A stretch of 64,000 nucleotides of DNA from Rhizobium sp. BK313. GTDB lineage: Bacteria; Pseudomonadota; Alphaproteobacteria; Rhizobiales; Rhizobiaceae. The notes under the pieces are model-generated. The model worked only from the letters and a program-made list of their open reading frames with translations, ran no database searches and had not been told where the DNA came from. Both the position numbers and the translations under genes were made by a program. This document shows positions 8,036-17,442 of the stretch, piece by piece. Position 1 is the stretch's first letter, and every line of letters starts with the position of its first letter. The stretch lies in contig NZ_JACHZQ010000003.1 of the NCBI RefSeq assembly GCF_014193655.1, positions 742,189 through 806,188 of the forward strand, in the 5' to 3' direction.

Positions 8036-10021
8036 ATGACAATGAATGACAAGCCCAAGCGGCCTGGGTCCAAACCCTTTACACGCGACGTCAAGACGAA
8101 GCCGGCGAAAACGCGCGACGACGCCAAGGCGATGAAGGCTGCGCCCGCCAAGGCGGTGGCAGAGGCGGAAGGCGGAGATGGAAAAGCCGAGCGCATTTCC
8201 AAGGTGATGGCGCGCGCTGGCGTAGCGTCGCGCCGTGACATCGAACGCATGATCATGGATGGCCGCGTAAAGCTGAACGGCGTGTTGCTGGATACACCGG
8301 TCGTCAACGTGACTCTCACCGACAAGATCGAAGTGGACGACGTGCCGATCCGCGGCATCGAGCGCACGCGTTTGTGGCTTTATCACAAGCCGGCGGGCTT
8401 GGTGACCACCAATGCCGATCCAGAAGGGCGTCCGACCGTTTTCGACAATTTGCCGGAAGAGCTGCCGCGCGTCATGTCGATCGGCCGTCTGGACATCAAC
8501 ACCGAAGGCTTGCTGCTGCTGACCAATGACGGCGGACTTGCTCGTGTTCTGGAACTGCCGACCACCGGCTGGCTGCGCCGCTACCGCGTGCGCGCCCATG
8601 GCGAGATTGATCAGGAAGCTCTGGACAAGCTAAAGGAAGGCATTGCCGTCGATGGCGTGCTCTATGGCTCCATCGAGGCGACACTCGACCGCACACAAGG
8701 GTCGAACGTCTGGATCACCATGGGCCTGCGTGAAGGCAAGAACCGCGAAATCAAGAACGTGCTGGGCGCCCTCGGCCTCGAGGTCAATCGCCTGATCCGT
8801 ATTTCCTACGGCCCGTTCCAGCTCGGCGAGCTGCCGGAAGGCCGGGTGCTGGAGGTACGCGGCCGCACACTGCGCGATCAGCTCGGTCCCCGTCTGGTCG
8901 AAGACGCCAAGGCGAATTTCGATGCGCCGCTCTACAATGCCTCGGCCGTTGCCCCCGAGGACGAAGCGGACGCCAAGCCCGCCCGCGCTCCGAAAGAGGA
9001 GCGCCCGCGGCGCGAACGGCCCGAGGATAAGCGTGAGCGCGCCCTAAGCCGTCTCGATACCAAGCGCGATGATCGTCGTGACGAAGGACGTCGCGAAGGT
9101 GGCCGCAAAGAGGACGACCGCCCGAAGCGGCAGCCGCTCGGCGCGCGCCGCAGCGCCAATGTCTGGATGGCGCCCGGCGCCCGTCCGCTTGGCGAAAAGG
9201 CCGCGCTGAAGGCCGCCAAGAATGCCAAGACCGCCTCCAGGCGCGGTGAGCCGGAGCGTCCGCAGCGCAGCGGCTTCGACCGTCCGGACGAAGGCCCCCG
9301 CGTTCGCGTCAATCGCGTCGATGAGGCGGATGGCGAATGGATCCGTTCGAGCGAAGAAGCTCCGCGCAAGTCGCGCGGCGATGATGAGGGTTTCGACCGC
9401 AAGCGCTCCCGGGGCGATCGAGCCTTTGGTGATCGTCCCCGCGGCGACCGCCCACAGGGCGACCGTCCGCGCGGCTCGCGCCCCGAGGGTGGTGACCGCC
9501 CTCGCGCGAAATCCTTCCAGGGCGAAGCTCGCTCCGAACGCCCTCGCGGTGATCGCCCAGTCGGGGATCGTCCGCCTCGCGGCGACCGGCCCTTCGGCGA
9601 CAAGCCGCGCGGTGATCGTCCGTATGGTGACAAGCCCCGTGGCGATAGGCCATTCAGCGATCGTCCCCGTGGTGACCGCCGGCCCCGCGCCGAGGGCGAC
9701 GAGCGTCCGCGCGCCAGGTCCTTCGATGGCGAGCAGCGTTCCGAGCGTCCGCGCGGCGATCGTCCGCCCCGTGACGATAGGCCTTCTGGCGATCGCCCGC
9801 AGGGCGAGCGTTCTTTCGGCGACAGACCGGCCGGCAAGCCCTTCGGCAAGAAGCCGGGTGGCGGAAAGTCCTTTGGCGGCAAGCCGGGTGGAAAGCCGGG
9901 CGGTGCACGCGGCTTCTCGGGCAAGCCCGGTGGGGCTGGTCGCCCGTCTGGTGGTCCTGGCCGCGGTGGCCCGAATCGCGGCGGTTCCGGCAGGGGCGGC
10001 CCAAAGGGCGGAAGGGGTTGA
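8036..10021 (+). CDS. RluB/RsuA-family 23S rRNA pseudouridine synthase with long low-complexity tail
   Basis: Isomerises uridine in rRNA. A short basic N-terminal region is followed by an S4 RNA-binding domain (about residues 52-100, RISKVMARAGVASRRD) and the RsuA-type catalytic domain, with GRLDINTEG containing the catalytic Asp at residue 153. The conserved enzyme ends near residue 300. The remaining 360 residues are disordered and strongly basic, with 12 exact GDRP units by my count, two near-identical copies of a segment of about 20 residues (KSFQGEARSERP and RSFDGEQRSERP), and a final Gly-rich RGG-like region. E. coli RluB is about 290 residues; rhizobial homologues often have extensions. 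It is followed by rsmD after 6 bases. Confidence 0.88.
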   Translation: MTMNDKPKRPGSKPFTRDVKTKPAKTRDDAKAMKAAPAKAVAEAEGGDGKAERISKVMARAGVASRRDIERMIMDGRVKLNGVLLDTPVVNVTLTDKIEVDDVPIRGIERTRLWLYHKPAGLVTTNADPEGRPTVFDNLPEELPRVMSIGRLDINTEGLLLLTNDGGLARVLELPTTGWLRRYRVRAHGEIDQEALDKLKEGIAVDGVLYGSIEATLDRTQGSNVWITMGLREGKNREIKNVLGALGLEVNRLIRISYGPFQLGELPEGRVLEVRGRTLRDQLGPRLVEDAKANFDAPLYNASAVAPEDEADAKPARAPKEERPRRERPEDKRERALSRLDTKRDDRRDEGRREGGRKEDDRPKRQPLGARRSANVWMAPGARPLGEKAALKAAKNAKTASRRGEPERPQRSGFDRPDEGPRVRVNRVDEADGEWIRSSEEAPRKSRGDDEGFDRKRSRGDRAFGDRPRGDRPQGDRPRGSRPEGGDRPRAKSFQGEARSERPRGDRPVGDRPPRGDRPFGDKPRGDRPYGDKPRGDRPFSDRPRGDRRPRAEGDERPRARSFDGEQRSERPRGDRPPRDDRPSGDRPQGERSFGDRPAGKPFGKKPGGGKSFGGKPGGKPGGARGFSGKPGGAGRPSGGPGRGGPNRGGSGRGGPKGGRG

Positions 10022-10027
10022 TGCGCG

Positions 10028-10594
10028 GTGCGGATCGTCGGCGGTGAGTTTCGCGGTCGGTCGCTTGCGGTGCCGAAGTCGAACGACATTCGCCCGACAG
10101 CGGACCGCACGCGCGAGAGCCTGTTCAATATATTGAGCCATGCCTATCCCGAAGCCATCGATGGCACGCGGATGATGGACGTCTTTGCCGGTACCGGCGC
10201 CGTTGGCCTGGAAGCTGCCTCTCGCGGCTGCCGCCATGTCCTATTCGTCGAAAGCAGCGTCGAGGGCCGCGGCCTGCTCTGGGAGAATATCGACGCGCTC
10301 GGCCTGCATGGCCGCACGCGCATGCTGAGGCGCGACGCCACCGATCTCGGCAGCGTCGGCAATCTGGAGCCCTTCGATTTTCTCTTTGCCGATCCGCCCT
10401 ATGGCAAGGGTCTGGGCGAAAAGGCCTTCGCCGCTGCCGCTGCCGGCGGCTGGCTGGTGCCGGGAGCCTTGGCGATCCTCGAGGAGCGCGCCGACGTCAC
10501 GGTTGCCGTCGCGCCGGATTTTCTCTTCCTTGAAGAGCGGACCTTCGGCGACAGTAAAATGCATTTCTTCCGTTATCAGCCTCGACAGGCCTAG
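10028..10594 (+). CDS. rsmD: 16S rRNA (guanine(966)-N2)-methyltransferase
   Basis: Methylates G966 of 16S rRNA using S-adenosylmethionine. The 188-residue Rossmann-fold protein begins MRIVGGEFRGR, has the SAM-binding DVFAGTGAVGLEAASRG (residues 51-67) and the catalytic DPPY (122-125). The start is GTG, 6 bases after the stop of the pseudouridine synthase gene, so both rRNA modification enzymes are probably made from one mRNA. Confidence 0.92.
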   Translation: MRIVGGEFRGRSLAVPKSNDIRPTADRTRESLFNILSHAYPEAIDGTRMMDVFAGTGAVGLEAASRGCRHVLFVESSVEGRGLLWENIDALGLHGRTRMLRRDATDLGSVGNLEPFDFLFADPPYGKGLGEKAFAAAAAGGWLVPGALAILEERADVTVAVAPDFLFLEERTFGDSKMHFFRYQPRQA

Positions 10595-10612
10595 CGGCGG
10601 AGGGAGAGGATC

Positions 10613-11479
10613 ATGGGCGACTATGCCGATTTTGTTGGGAGCGATTATACGCTCGCGACATCCAGCACGCCGAGTGTTGCCGTCGCCTTCGGTTGCGGCG
10701 GTGCGCGTGGGCTCGCCCATATCCATATCATCGAAGCGTTGGACGAGCTCGGCATTCGCCCGGTCGCGATCGCCGGCGCCTCCATCGGCTCGATCATGGG
10801 TGCGGCCATGGCAGCCGGCATGAGCGGCGCGGAAATCCGTGACTATACGCTCGCCACGGTCGGCAACCGTCCGGCTGTTCTCAACAAGATCTGGAGCCTG
10901 CGGCCCGCAAACATGCGCAGCTTCCGGATCGGCCAGTTCAATCTCGAACGCATCCTGCGCGCTTTCATGCCTCCGACCTTTCCGGAGGATTTCTCCGAGC
11001 TGCACATCCCGCTGAAGGTCGTGACGACGGATTATTACGATCAGGCCGAAGTCGTCACCGAAAAAGGCGAGCTTTTCCCGGTGCTGGCCGCCTCCGCCGC
11101 CATCCCCGCCGTCTTCATGCCGGTCAAGGTCGGCGACCGCGTGATGATCGACGGCGGCATCATGAATCCCGTTCCCTACGAACATCTGGCCGGGCTTGCG
11201 GACGTCATCATCGGCATCGACGTCGTCGGCGGACCGGAAGGCGATGGCACCCATATTCCGAACCGCATCGAGAGCCTGTTTGGTGCCGGGCAACTGACAA
11301 TGCAGTCCAATATCGCTCTGAAGCTGCGGCTGCTGGCGCCGCAAATCTTCTTGAGGCCGTCCGTCGGCCGCACCGGCGTGCTCGATTTCTTGAAGGCCCG
11401 CGATATCCTCGCCATGTCCGCAGGGGTCAAGGACGAGCTGAAATTCGCCCTCGACCGGGTGATTACGGCTAAAAATTAA
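10613..11479 (+). CDS. patatin-like phospholipase
   Basis: Putative serine lipid acyl hydrolase of 288 residues, RssA/YchK-like. The oxyanion loop is GCGGARG (residues 27-33), the nucleophile elbow is GASIG with Ser57, and the partner aspartate lies in IDGGIMNP (Asp180). No signal peptide is seen, so it is probably cytoplasmic or peripheral. It follows rsmD by 18 bases. Its TAA stop overlaps the TAA of the facing antiporter gene by two bases (11477-11478). The lipid substrate is unknown. Confidence 0.88.
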   Translation: MGDYADFVGSDYTLATSSTPSVAVAFGCGGARGLAHIHIIEALDELGIRPVAIAGASIGSIMGAAMAAGMSGAEIRDYTLATVGNRPAVLNKIWSLRPANMRSFRIGQFNLERILRAFMPPTFPEDFSELHIPLKVVTTDYYDQAEVVTEKGELFPVLAASAAIPAVFMPVKVGDRVMIDGGIMNPVPYEHLAGLADVIIGIDVVGGPEGDGTHIPNRIESLFGAGQLTMQSNIALKLRLLAPQIFLRPSVGRTGVLDFLKARDILAMSAGVKDELKFALDRVITAKN

Positions 11480-13293
11480 GCCCGTTCCGGCTCCTCTTCC
11501 GGCATGGCGGAGAGATCGTCGTCGTCGTTGAAAACATCGGCGGTGCGCTTCGGTTTGACCAGCGGTTCCGGCTTGACCGGCCGTGAATAGAGCATGTCGC
11601 CCCCGGCCTGCAGCCCTTCGCTCGTCTGCAGCACCAGCCGCTGTTCGTCGCGCTTGCGGATATCTTCGCCGATCTCAAAGGCTTGGGTCTCGCTGACACC
11701 GAGGGCTTCCAAAGTACGGCGGCCGAAGAGTAGGCCGGATTCCAGCGTCTCACGCAGTTCATAGTCGATGCCCTTGTTGCGCAGTGCGATCGAGTGAATG
11801 CGATCGTAGGAGCGGACGAAGATGCGCGCGTGCGGATATTCCGTCTGCACCAGCTCGACGATCTTGTCGGTGATCTCGCGCTGGTGCGTGCTGACGACGA
11901 CGACCTTGGCGCGGTCGATGCCGGCGGAGCGCAACACATCCTTGCGGGTGCCGTCGCCGAAATAAATGCGGAACCCGAAGCTGGCGGCCTGGCGGATACG
12001 ATCGGCGGAAAAGTCGATGACGGTGACGTCGCGGCCGCCGGCGAGCAGGATCTGCGCGGCGATCTGGCCGAAACGCGAAAAGCCGATCATCAGCACGTCG
12101 GAGCCCGCGCCCTCGAAATCCTCGTCCAGTTCCTCCTGCGTGTCGCCCTTGACCAGCCGCTTCGAGAGTGCCGCACTCAGCGGCGTCAGCGCCATTGATA
12201 ACGTGACGATGGCGATCAGCGTCGAGGCAGTGTTGGCCGAGAAGAGTCCGCTGATACTGGCGGCACTGAACAGCACGAAGCCGAATTCACCGCCTTGCGG
12301 CAGCAGTCCGGCGATACGAACCGCATCATTGTGCGACGAGCCCGCCACGCGGCACAGCGCATAGATCACGATCGCCTTAATGACCATCATGACCGGCACG
12401 GCGAGCACGATCAGAACCCAGTTGTCGAGAATCACTTGGAGTTTCAGCGAAAGGCCGACTGCAATGAAGAAAATGGCGAGCAGCACGCCACGGAAGGGCT
12501 CGATATCCGCTTCCAGCTCGTGGCGGTAAGAAGATTCGGCGAGCATCACGCCCGAGAGAAAGGCCCCCATCGCCATGGAGAGGCCGGCAAGCTGCATCAA
12601 TGTCGCTGATCCCATGACAACGAGCAGGGCGGCCGCAATCATCGCCTCGCGCGCGCCGGTGCGGGCAATGACCTGGAACAGCGGCGTCAGCAGATAGCGA
12701 CCGGCAATGATCATCGCCGCGACGGCGCCCACGGCGATGGCAAAGTCCAAAATCGGATTGGAAGCCTGCGTCGGTCCGCCGAGAACCGTTACCAGGGCAA
12801 GCAGCGGCACGATCGCCAGGTCCTGCAGCAACAGCATTGAAAAGGAACGCTGGCCGTACCTCGTGTTGACGTCGCCGTCCTGCTCGAGGATCTGCATGGC
12901 AAAGGCGGTCGAGGACAGCGCCAGGCCGAAGCCGACGATGATGCTGCCGCGCCAGCCGGTGATAGCAGCGAGATAGGCCATGACCGTCAGCGCAAGTCCG
13001 CTCAAGACCACCTGGGCCGTGCCGAGGCCGAAAATATCGCGCCGCATCTGCCACAGGCGCGACGGCTTTAACTCCAGGCCGATGATGAACAGCAGGAAGA
13101 CGACACCGAGTTCGGCGACGGCAAACACGGATTCGCCGTCGCCGATGCCGTGCAGCACCGGGCCGATGACGACGCCGGCGGCAAGGTAACCGAGCACGGT
13201 TCCCAGTCCCAATTTCTTGAAAATCGGCGCCGTGACGACGGCACCTCCGAGCAGCATCAGGGTTTCGGTAAAGAGAGCATTAGGCGCGGACAT
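11476..13293 (-). CDS. CPA2-family monovalent cation:proton antiporter (KefB/KefC type)
   Basis: A 605-residue inner-membrane protein. About 12 membrane segments fill residues 1-385 (Na+/H+ exchanger fold), followed by a cytoplasmic TrkA-N/RCK nucleotide-binding domain starting near residue 395 (VLMIGFSRFGQIAAQIL, then VIDFSADRI). The last 90 residues form an acidic, charged tail. It probably exchanges K+ or Na+ for protons and is gated by NAD(H) or glutathione adducts, by family analogy. No KefF/KefG ancillary gene is adjacent. Its 3' end meets the patatin gene with overlapping stop codons. Confidence 0.9.
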   Translation of the reverse strand: MSAPNALFTETLMLLGGAVVTAPIFKKLGLGTVLGYLAAGVVIGPVLHGIGDGESVFAVAELGVVFLLFIIGLELKPSRLWQMRRDIFGLGTAQVVLSGLALTVMAYLAAITGWRGSIIVGFGLALSSTAFAMQILEQDGDVNTRYGQRSFSMLLLQDLAIVPLLALVTVLGGPTQASNPILDFAIAVGAVAAMIIAGRYLLTPLFQVIARTGAREAMIAAALLVVMGSATLMQLAGLSMAMGAFLSGVMLAESSYRHELEADIEPFRGVLLAIFFIAVGLSLKLQVILDNWVLIVLAVPVMMVIKAIVIYALCRVAGSSHNDAVRIAGLLPQGGEFGFVLFSAASISGLFSANTASTLIAIVTLSMALTPLSAALSKRLVKGDTQEELDEDFEGAGSDVLMIGFSRFGQIAAQILLAGGRDVTVIDFSADRIRQAASFGFRIYFGDGTRKDVLRSAGIDRAKVVVVSTHQREITDKIVELVQTEYPHARIFVRSYDRIHSIALRNKGIDYELRETLESGLLFGRRTLEALGVSETQAFEIGEDIRKRDEQRLVLQTSEGLQAGGDMLYSRPVKPEPLVKPKRTADVFNDDDDLSAMPEEEPERA

Positions 13294-13442
13294 CGTCTGT
13301 TTCTTTCTGTAGGCAGGCGGTGTGGCAGCGCATAGTCATCAGAAACAACCATGCGTGAAGACATTCGGACAAGAATCGGCGTGGCCGCCCTTGATGCTTT
13401 ATGTAGTGCACAATAAATGGAACGCGAAGGAAAGGCCAAATC

Positions 13443-14792
13443 ATGTCCTCAGAAATCGATTCCTCCACTCTGCTTTCCCGTGCCAGCCAGTTGATCGACC
13501 TCGCCCGGAAAGCCGGGGCGGATGCGGCCGATGCCGTCGTCGTGCGCTCGCGGGCGCAATCCGTCAGCGTTCGCCTCGGCGCGGTCGAGGGCACCGAATC
13601 TTCCGAAAGCGATGATTTTTCGCTGCGGGTGTTTATCGGCAATCGTGTCGCCAACGTCTCCGCCAATCCTGGCTTCGACTTAAAGGCGCTCGCCGAACGC
13701 GCCGTCGCCATGGCAAAGGTCTCGCCGGAAGATCCGTTCGCCTGCCTCGCCGATGAAGCCGATCTTGCCAAGACCTATCCCGATCTCCAACTCTTCGACC
13801 CGACCGAGGTCTCGTCGGCTCAATTGCGCGAGGCAGCGCTTGCGATGGAAGAGGCTGCCCTGGCTGTCCCGGGCGTCAACAACTCCTCGGGCGCGGGTGC
13901 ATCTGCCGGTATGGGCGGCATGGTGCTCGCCACGTCGCATGGTTTTGCCGGTCACTATATGGGCTCGCGCTTCAGCCGCTCCGTCAGCGTCATAGCCGGT
14001 CAAGGCACCGGCATGGAGCGTGACTACGATTTCGACAGCCGCCTCTATTTCGCCGAGCTGGACCCAGCCGAGGACATTGGCCGCCGCGCCGGCGAGCGGG
14101 TGGTCAAGCGGCTCAACCCGCGTCAAGTTCCGACCGGCAAGGACGTGACCGTTGTTTTCGATCCGCGCGTGGCGCGCGGTTTCGTCGGTCATATTGCTGG
14201 CGCGATCAACGGGGCATCCGTCGCGCGCAAAACCAGTTTTCTGCGCGACAAGATGGGTGAGCAGGTGCTGAAGGCCGGCCTGTCGATAACCGACGATCCC
14301 TTGATCGTGCGCGGCCCAGCCTCACGCCCCTTTGATGGCGAAGGTGTCTCGGGCAAGCGGCTGGTGATGATCGAGGACGGCGTGTTGAAGCATTGGTTCC
14401 TGTCTACGTCAACGGCGCGGGAGATCGGTGGTCTGAGGACCAACGGCCGCGGCGCACGTGGCGGCACGGCGGTTTCTCCGTCCTCCACCAATCTGGCGCT
14501 GGAGCCGGGCGATATTTCCCCGGAAGAGCTGATCCGCAATGTCGGCAACGGTTTCTACGTCACCGAGCTGATCGGCCAGGGCGTCAACATGATCACCGGC
14601 GAATACAGTCGCGGCGCTACCGGTTTCTGGATCGAGAACGGCGAACTGACCTTCCCGGTTTCGGAGGTGACGATCGCCTCCAACCTCAAGGACATGTTCA
14701 TGCGCGTGACGCCGGCAAACGATATCGACCGCGATTTCGGTGTTGCGGCTCCGACGCTCGCCATCGAAGGCATGACGCTGGCTGGGCGCTGA
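13443..14792 (+). CDS. pmbA: PmbA/TldE-type metalloprotease-family protein
   Basis: A 449-residue member of the TldD/PmbA family; in E. coli TldD and TldE (PmbA) form a heterodimeric zinc protease that degrades unfolded peptides and processes microcin B17 and CcdA. This one is the TldE-like subunit: it has the two-domain family fold but no HExxxH zinc motif, which belongs to TldD. The C-terminal half has the typical stretches NGRGARGGTAVSPSSTNL and EYSRGATGFWIENGE. No tldD is in the window. The phosphatase gene follows 21 bases downstream, suggesting an operon. Confidence 0.9.
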   Translation: MSSEIDSSTLLSRASQLIDLARKAGADAADAVVVRSRAQSVSVRLGAVEGTESSESDDFSLRVFIGNRVANVSANPGFDLKALAERAVAMAKVSPEDPFACLADEADLAKTYPDLQLFDPTEVSSAQLREAALAMEEAALAVPGVNNSSGAGASAGMGGMVLATSHGFAGHYMGSRFSRSVSVIAGQGTGMERDYDFDSRLYFAELDPAEDIGRRAGERVVKRLNPRQVPTGKDVTVVFDPRVARGFVGHIAGAINGASVARKTSFLRDKMGEQVLKAGLSITDDPLIVRGPASRPFDGEGVSGKRLVMIEDGVLKHWFLSTSTAREIGGLRTNGRGARGGTAVSPSSTNLALEPGDISPEELIRNVGNGFYVTELIGQGVNMITGEYSRGATGFWIENGELTFPVSEVTIASNLKDMFMRVTPANDIDRDFGVAAPTLAIEGMTLAGR

Positions 14793-14813
14793 GCCGGAGA
14801 TTGGAATTTGGGA

Positions 14814-15623
14814 ATGAGCGATAGGGACTTAGTCGGCCAACTGAGCGATCTCGATTTGATCGTTGAAGCGGCACGCCAAGCCGGCGAAATCGCTCTAAGC
14901 TTCTTCCGGCAATCGCCGGAGGTCTGGTGGAAGAACGAAGGTCGCTCCCCCGTCAGCGCCGCTGATTTTGCGGCCAACGAAAAGCTCGCCTCCATCCTGC
15001 GCCCCGCGCGACCGGACTATGGCTGGCTTTCGGAAGAGACCGACGACGATGCAGAGCGGCTGTCGCATGCGACCCTCTTCGTTGTCGATCCGATCGACGG
15101 CACGCGCGGGTTTCTGTCGGGGCTCGAGCTGTGGTGTGTCAGCGTCGCAGTGGTGACGGATGGGCGCCCCACCGCCGGCGTGCTCTATGCGCCGGCGCTG
15201 GACGAACTGTTCCTTGCGACGGCCGGCGGCCCGGCGCTGAAGAACGGTAAGCCGATCGCGGTTTCCGCCAGGCTGGAACATGATGTCCACAGGCTTGCCA
15301 CCGCTGAGGACATGTTGAACGGGTTCGATGCGGATTTCCGCAAGACGATCGAACGGGTGAAGCATGTGCCTTCGCTCGCCTATCGTCTGGCCATGGTCGC
15401 CGATGGCCGGCTGGAAGGGACCATCGTCAAACGCAATTCCCACGACTGGGATCTCGCTGCCGCCGATCTCATTCTGGAACGGGCGGGCGGGGCGTTGGTT
15501 GATCTCTTCGGCCATCCGCTCGCCTACAATCGCGTCGATGTTTCGCATGGCGAACTCTGCGGCGCGCCGGCGGCACGGCTGCCGGAATTCCTCCGCCAGC
15601 TCTCCCACAGACGAGATGGTTGA
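14814..15623 (+). CDS. inositol monophosphatase / CysQ-like phosphatase
   Basis: A 269-residue metal-dependent phosphatase of the FIG superfamily. It has the metal-binding SEETDDD near residue 73, DPIDGT (residues 92-97) and the C-terminal WDLAAAD (Asp213). Within the superfamily it could hydrolyse 3'-phosphoadenosine 5'-phosphate (CysQ) or inositol phosphates; sequence alone does not settle which. I chose the ATG at 14814 over the TTG six bases earlier. It lies between pmbA and the DUF4170 gene on the same strand. Confidence 0.85.
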   Translation: MSDRDLVGQLSDLDLIVEAARQAGEIALSFFRQSPEVWWKNEGRSPVSAADFAANEKLASILRPARPDYGWLSEETDDDAERLSHATLFVVDPIDGTRGFLSGLELWCVSVAVVTDGRPTAGVLYAPALDELFLATAGGPALKNGKPIAVSARLEHDVHRLATAEDMLNGFDADFRKTIERVKHVPSLAYRLAMVADGRLEGTIVKRNSHDWDLAAADLILERAGGALVDLFGHPLAYNRVDVSHGELCGAPAARLPEFLRQLSHRRDG

Positions 15624-15684
15624 CCTTTTGGTCAAAATCCCGCAGAGGAAGAGCGGAGGGGGACGACAGCAGAAAGAGACGAAA

Positions 15685-15930
15685 ATGACTGTTACCAGCG
15701 GCAAAAAGCAGCTTTTGCACCTCGTATTCGGCGGGGAATTGGAAAATCTCGAGGAAGTACAGTTCCGCAATCTGAACGAACTCGACATTGTCGGCATGTA
15801 TCCCGACTATGCGAGCGCGCTGACTGCCTGGAAGTCGAAGGCTCAGCAGACCGTCGATAATGCCCATATGCGGTATTTCATCGTCCACCTGCATCGCTTG
15901 CTTGATCCGCAGGACAAGGCTTCCTCGTGA
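15685..15930 (+). CDS. DUF4170 small protein
   Basis: An 81-residue soluble protein that I recognise as DUF4170, a short alphaproteobacterial family of unknown function (HLVFGGELENLEEVQF, then LDIVGMYPDYASALTAWKS). It sits between the phosphatase and waaA, a position it commonly has in rhizobia, which hints at a link with lipopolysaccharide synthesis. No signal peptide or membrane segment is seen. Confidence 0.8.
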   Translation: MTVTSGKKQLLHLVFGGELENLEEVQFRNLNELDIVGMYPDYASALTAWKSKAQQTVDNAHMRYFIVHLHRLLDPQDKASS

Positions 15931-16036
15931 GGCCGCGTTCCGCTTCATTTTGCATTTGATATTACCGTCCGGATGGGCGTTGTCGTTTTCAATCCGGCTA
16001 TGGCGCAGTATTTTTGACGCAATCAGAACGAAGAAT

Positions 16037-16054
16037 CGGCCGATCTTTCGGCCG
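16037..16054. other. palindromic hairpin upstream of waaA
   Basis: CGGCCGA (16037-16043) and TCGGCCG (16048-16054) form a perfect 7-base stem with a TCTT loop, between the DUF4170 gene and waaA. There is no T-run. It could end the DUF4170 transcript or act as a binding site. Confidence 0.4.
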
Positions 16055-16110
16055 TGAGACAATTGGGATTTGGCATCGATGACGATCAGCTTGGATCGGA
16101 GGCAATCGAG

Positions 16111-17430
16111 ATGAGCAGCCTCAGGGCGCGCCTCGCTTTGGGTGCCTACCGCTTTGGCGGGATTGCGATCTATCCCCTTCTCGGGCCTTATCTCGCCTTC
16201 CGCGCCGCCAAGGGCAAGGAAGACCGCTCTCGTCGGCTGGAGCGTTTCGGTTACGCCAGCGCCAACCGCCCGCAGGGACCGCTTGTCTGGTTTCATGCGG
16301 CAAGCGTCGGCGAGACTTCGGCGGTCGTTCCGCTGATCCGCGAAATTCGCCGCCGCGACATCCACGTCATTCTCACCACCGGAACCATCACGTCGGCCAA
16401 GGTGACGCAAGAGCGTCTTGGCGACGAGGTCATCCACCAATATGTGCCGCTCGACCTGAAACCTGCCATCGGCCGCTTCCTCGATTATTGGCAGCCGGAT
16501 TGTGCCATCATCGCCGAATCCGAGATCTGGCCGATGACCATCATGGAACTTGGTCGCCGGCGCATCCCGCAGATCCTCGTCAATGCCCGCTTGTCGGACC
16601 GCTCTTCTGCTCGCTGGAGCCGGCATCCTTCGCTCTCGGAAGCATTGTTCGAAAACCTTGCGCTGGTCGTCGCCCAGTCCGATCTCGATGCCGAGCGCTT
16701 TCGTGATCTCGGTGCGCGGCAAGTGATCAAGTCCGGCAATCTCAAGGTGGACACCGACGCACCGCCCTATGATGCGCCGACCCTTGCCCGCTACATGAAG
16801 CAGATCGGCGACCGCAAAACCTGGGCCGCAGTCTCGACCTTCGAGGGTGAGGAGAGTGCCGCTGCGGTCGTCCACAAGACTCTGAAAGAGCATAACGGTC
16901 AGTTGACCATCATCGTGCCGCGCCATCCCGAACGTTGCGACGCGATTGAGGCGATGCTCGTCGAGAAAGGGCTGAAAGTGGCGCGCCGTACCCGCAACGA
17001 CGTGTTGTCGCCGGATGTCGATATCTTCCTCGGCGACACGATCGGCGAAATGGGTCTTTATCTGCGCATGACCGAAGTTGCCTTCATGGGCAAGTCGCTG
17101 CTCAACGAAGGCGGACAAAACCCGCTGGAGCCGGCCATGCTCGGCTGCGCCATCCTATCGGGCGGCCATGTTCAGAATTTTCGCGACGCCTACCAACTGC
17201 TCGCTCGCCGCGGCAGCGCCCGCATGGTGCGCGATACCGAGATGCTGGCGAGGGGCGTGCATTACCTGCTGAGTAACGATGCGGCGCGGCGCGGCATGAT
17301 CGATGCCGGCTACATCGCCGTACACGAGATGCGTGGGGCGCTGGCAGCGACCATCAAGGGATTGGAACCTTACATCAACCCGCTGACGGTGAAGGCGCGG
17401 TTGCTGCCGAAGACGATGGCGCAGGGATAA
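16111..17430 (+). CDS. waaA: 3-deoxy-D-manno-octulosonic acid (Kdo) transferase
   Basis: Adds Kdo from CMP-Kdo to lipid IVA at the inner face of the cytoplasmic membrane. The 439 residues begin with a hydrophobic anchor region (LALGAYRFGGIAIYPLLGPY), followed by the GT30 donor/acceptor domains: WFHAASVGETSA holds the conserved catalytic Glu region, and FMGKSLLNEGGQNPLEPA is the family signature in the C-terminal half. I chose ATG 16111 because CGGAGG lies 8 bases upstream; an upstream in-frame GTG gives an unlikely N-terminus. A HAD gene and lpxK follow. Confidence 0.93.
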   Translation: MSSLRARLALGAYRFGGIAIYPLLGPYLAFRAAKGKEDRSRRLERFGYASANRPQGPLVWFHAASVGETSAVVPLIREIRRRDIHVILTTGTITSAKVTQERLGDEVIHQYVPLDLKPAIGRFLDYWQPDCAIIAESEIWPMTIMELGRRRIPQILVNARLSDRSSARWSRHPSLSEALFENLALVVAQSDLDAERFRDLGARQVIKSGNLKVDTDAPPYDAPTLARYMKQIGDRKTWAAVSTFEGEESAAAVVHKTLKEHNGQLTIIVPRHPERCDAIEAMLVEKGLKVARRTRNDVLSPDVDIFLGDTIGEMGLYLRMTEVAFMGKSLLNEGGQNPLEPAMLGCAILSGGHVQNFRDAYQLLARRGSARMVRDTEMLARGVHYLLSNDAARRGMIDAGYIAVHEMRGALAATIKGLEPYINPLTVKARLLPKTMAQG

Positions 17431-17442
17431 AGGGAGCGCTCT

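Noticed and set aside
9414..9840. Direct repeats suggestive of a CRISPR array or minisatellite
   Set aside because: The repeats are in frame, of unequal length and encode GDRP-type units; no spacer pattern is present.
8932..10237. Two long minus-strand frames of about 400 codons over the pseudouridine synthase tail and rsmD
   Set aside because: They are translations of the repetitive Arg/Gly/Asp/Pro tail on the other strand; low-complexity output and full overlap with a real gene.
15469..17118. A 549-codon minus-strand frame over DUF4170 and waaA
   Set aside because: It covers well-identified plus-strand genes and has no recognisable domain.
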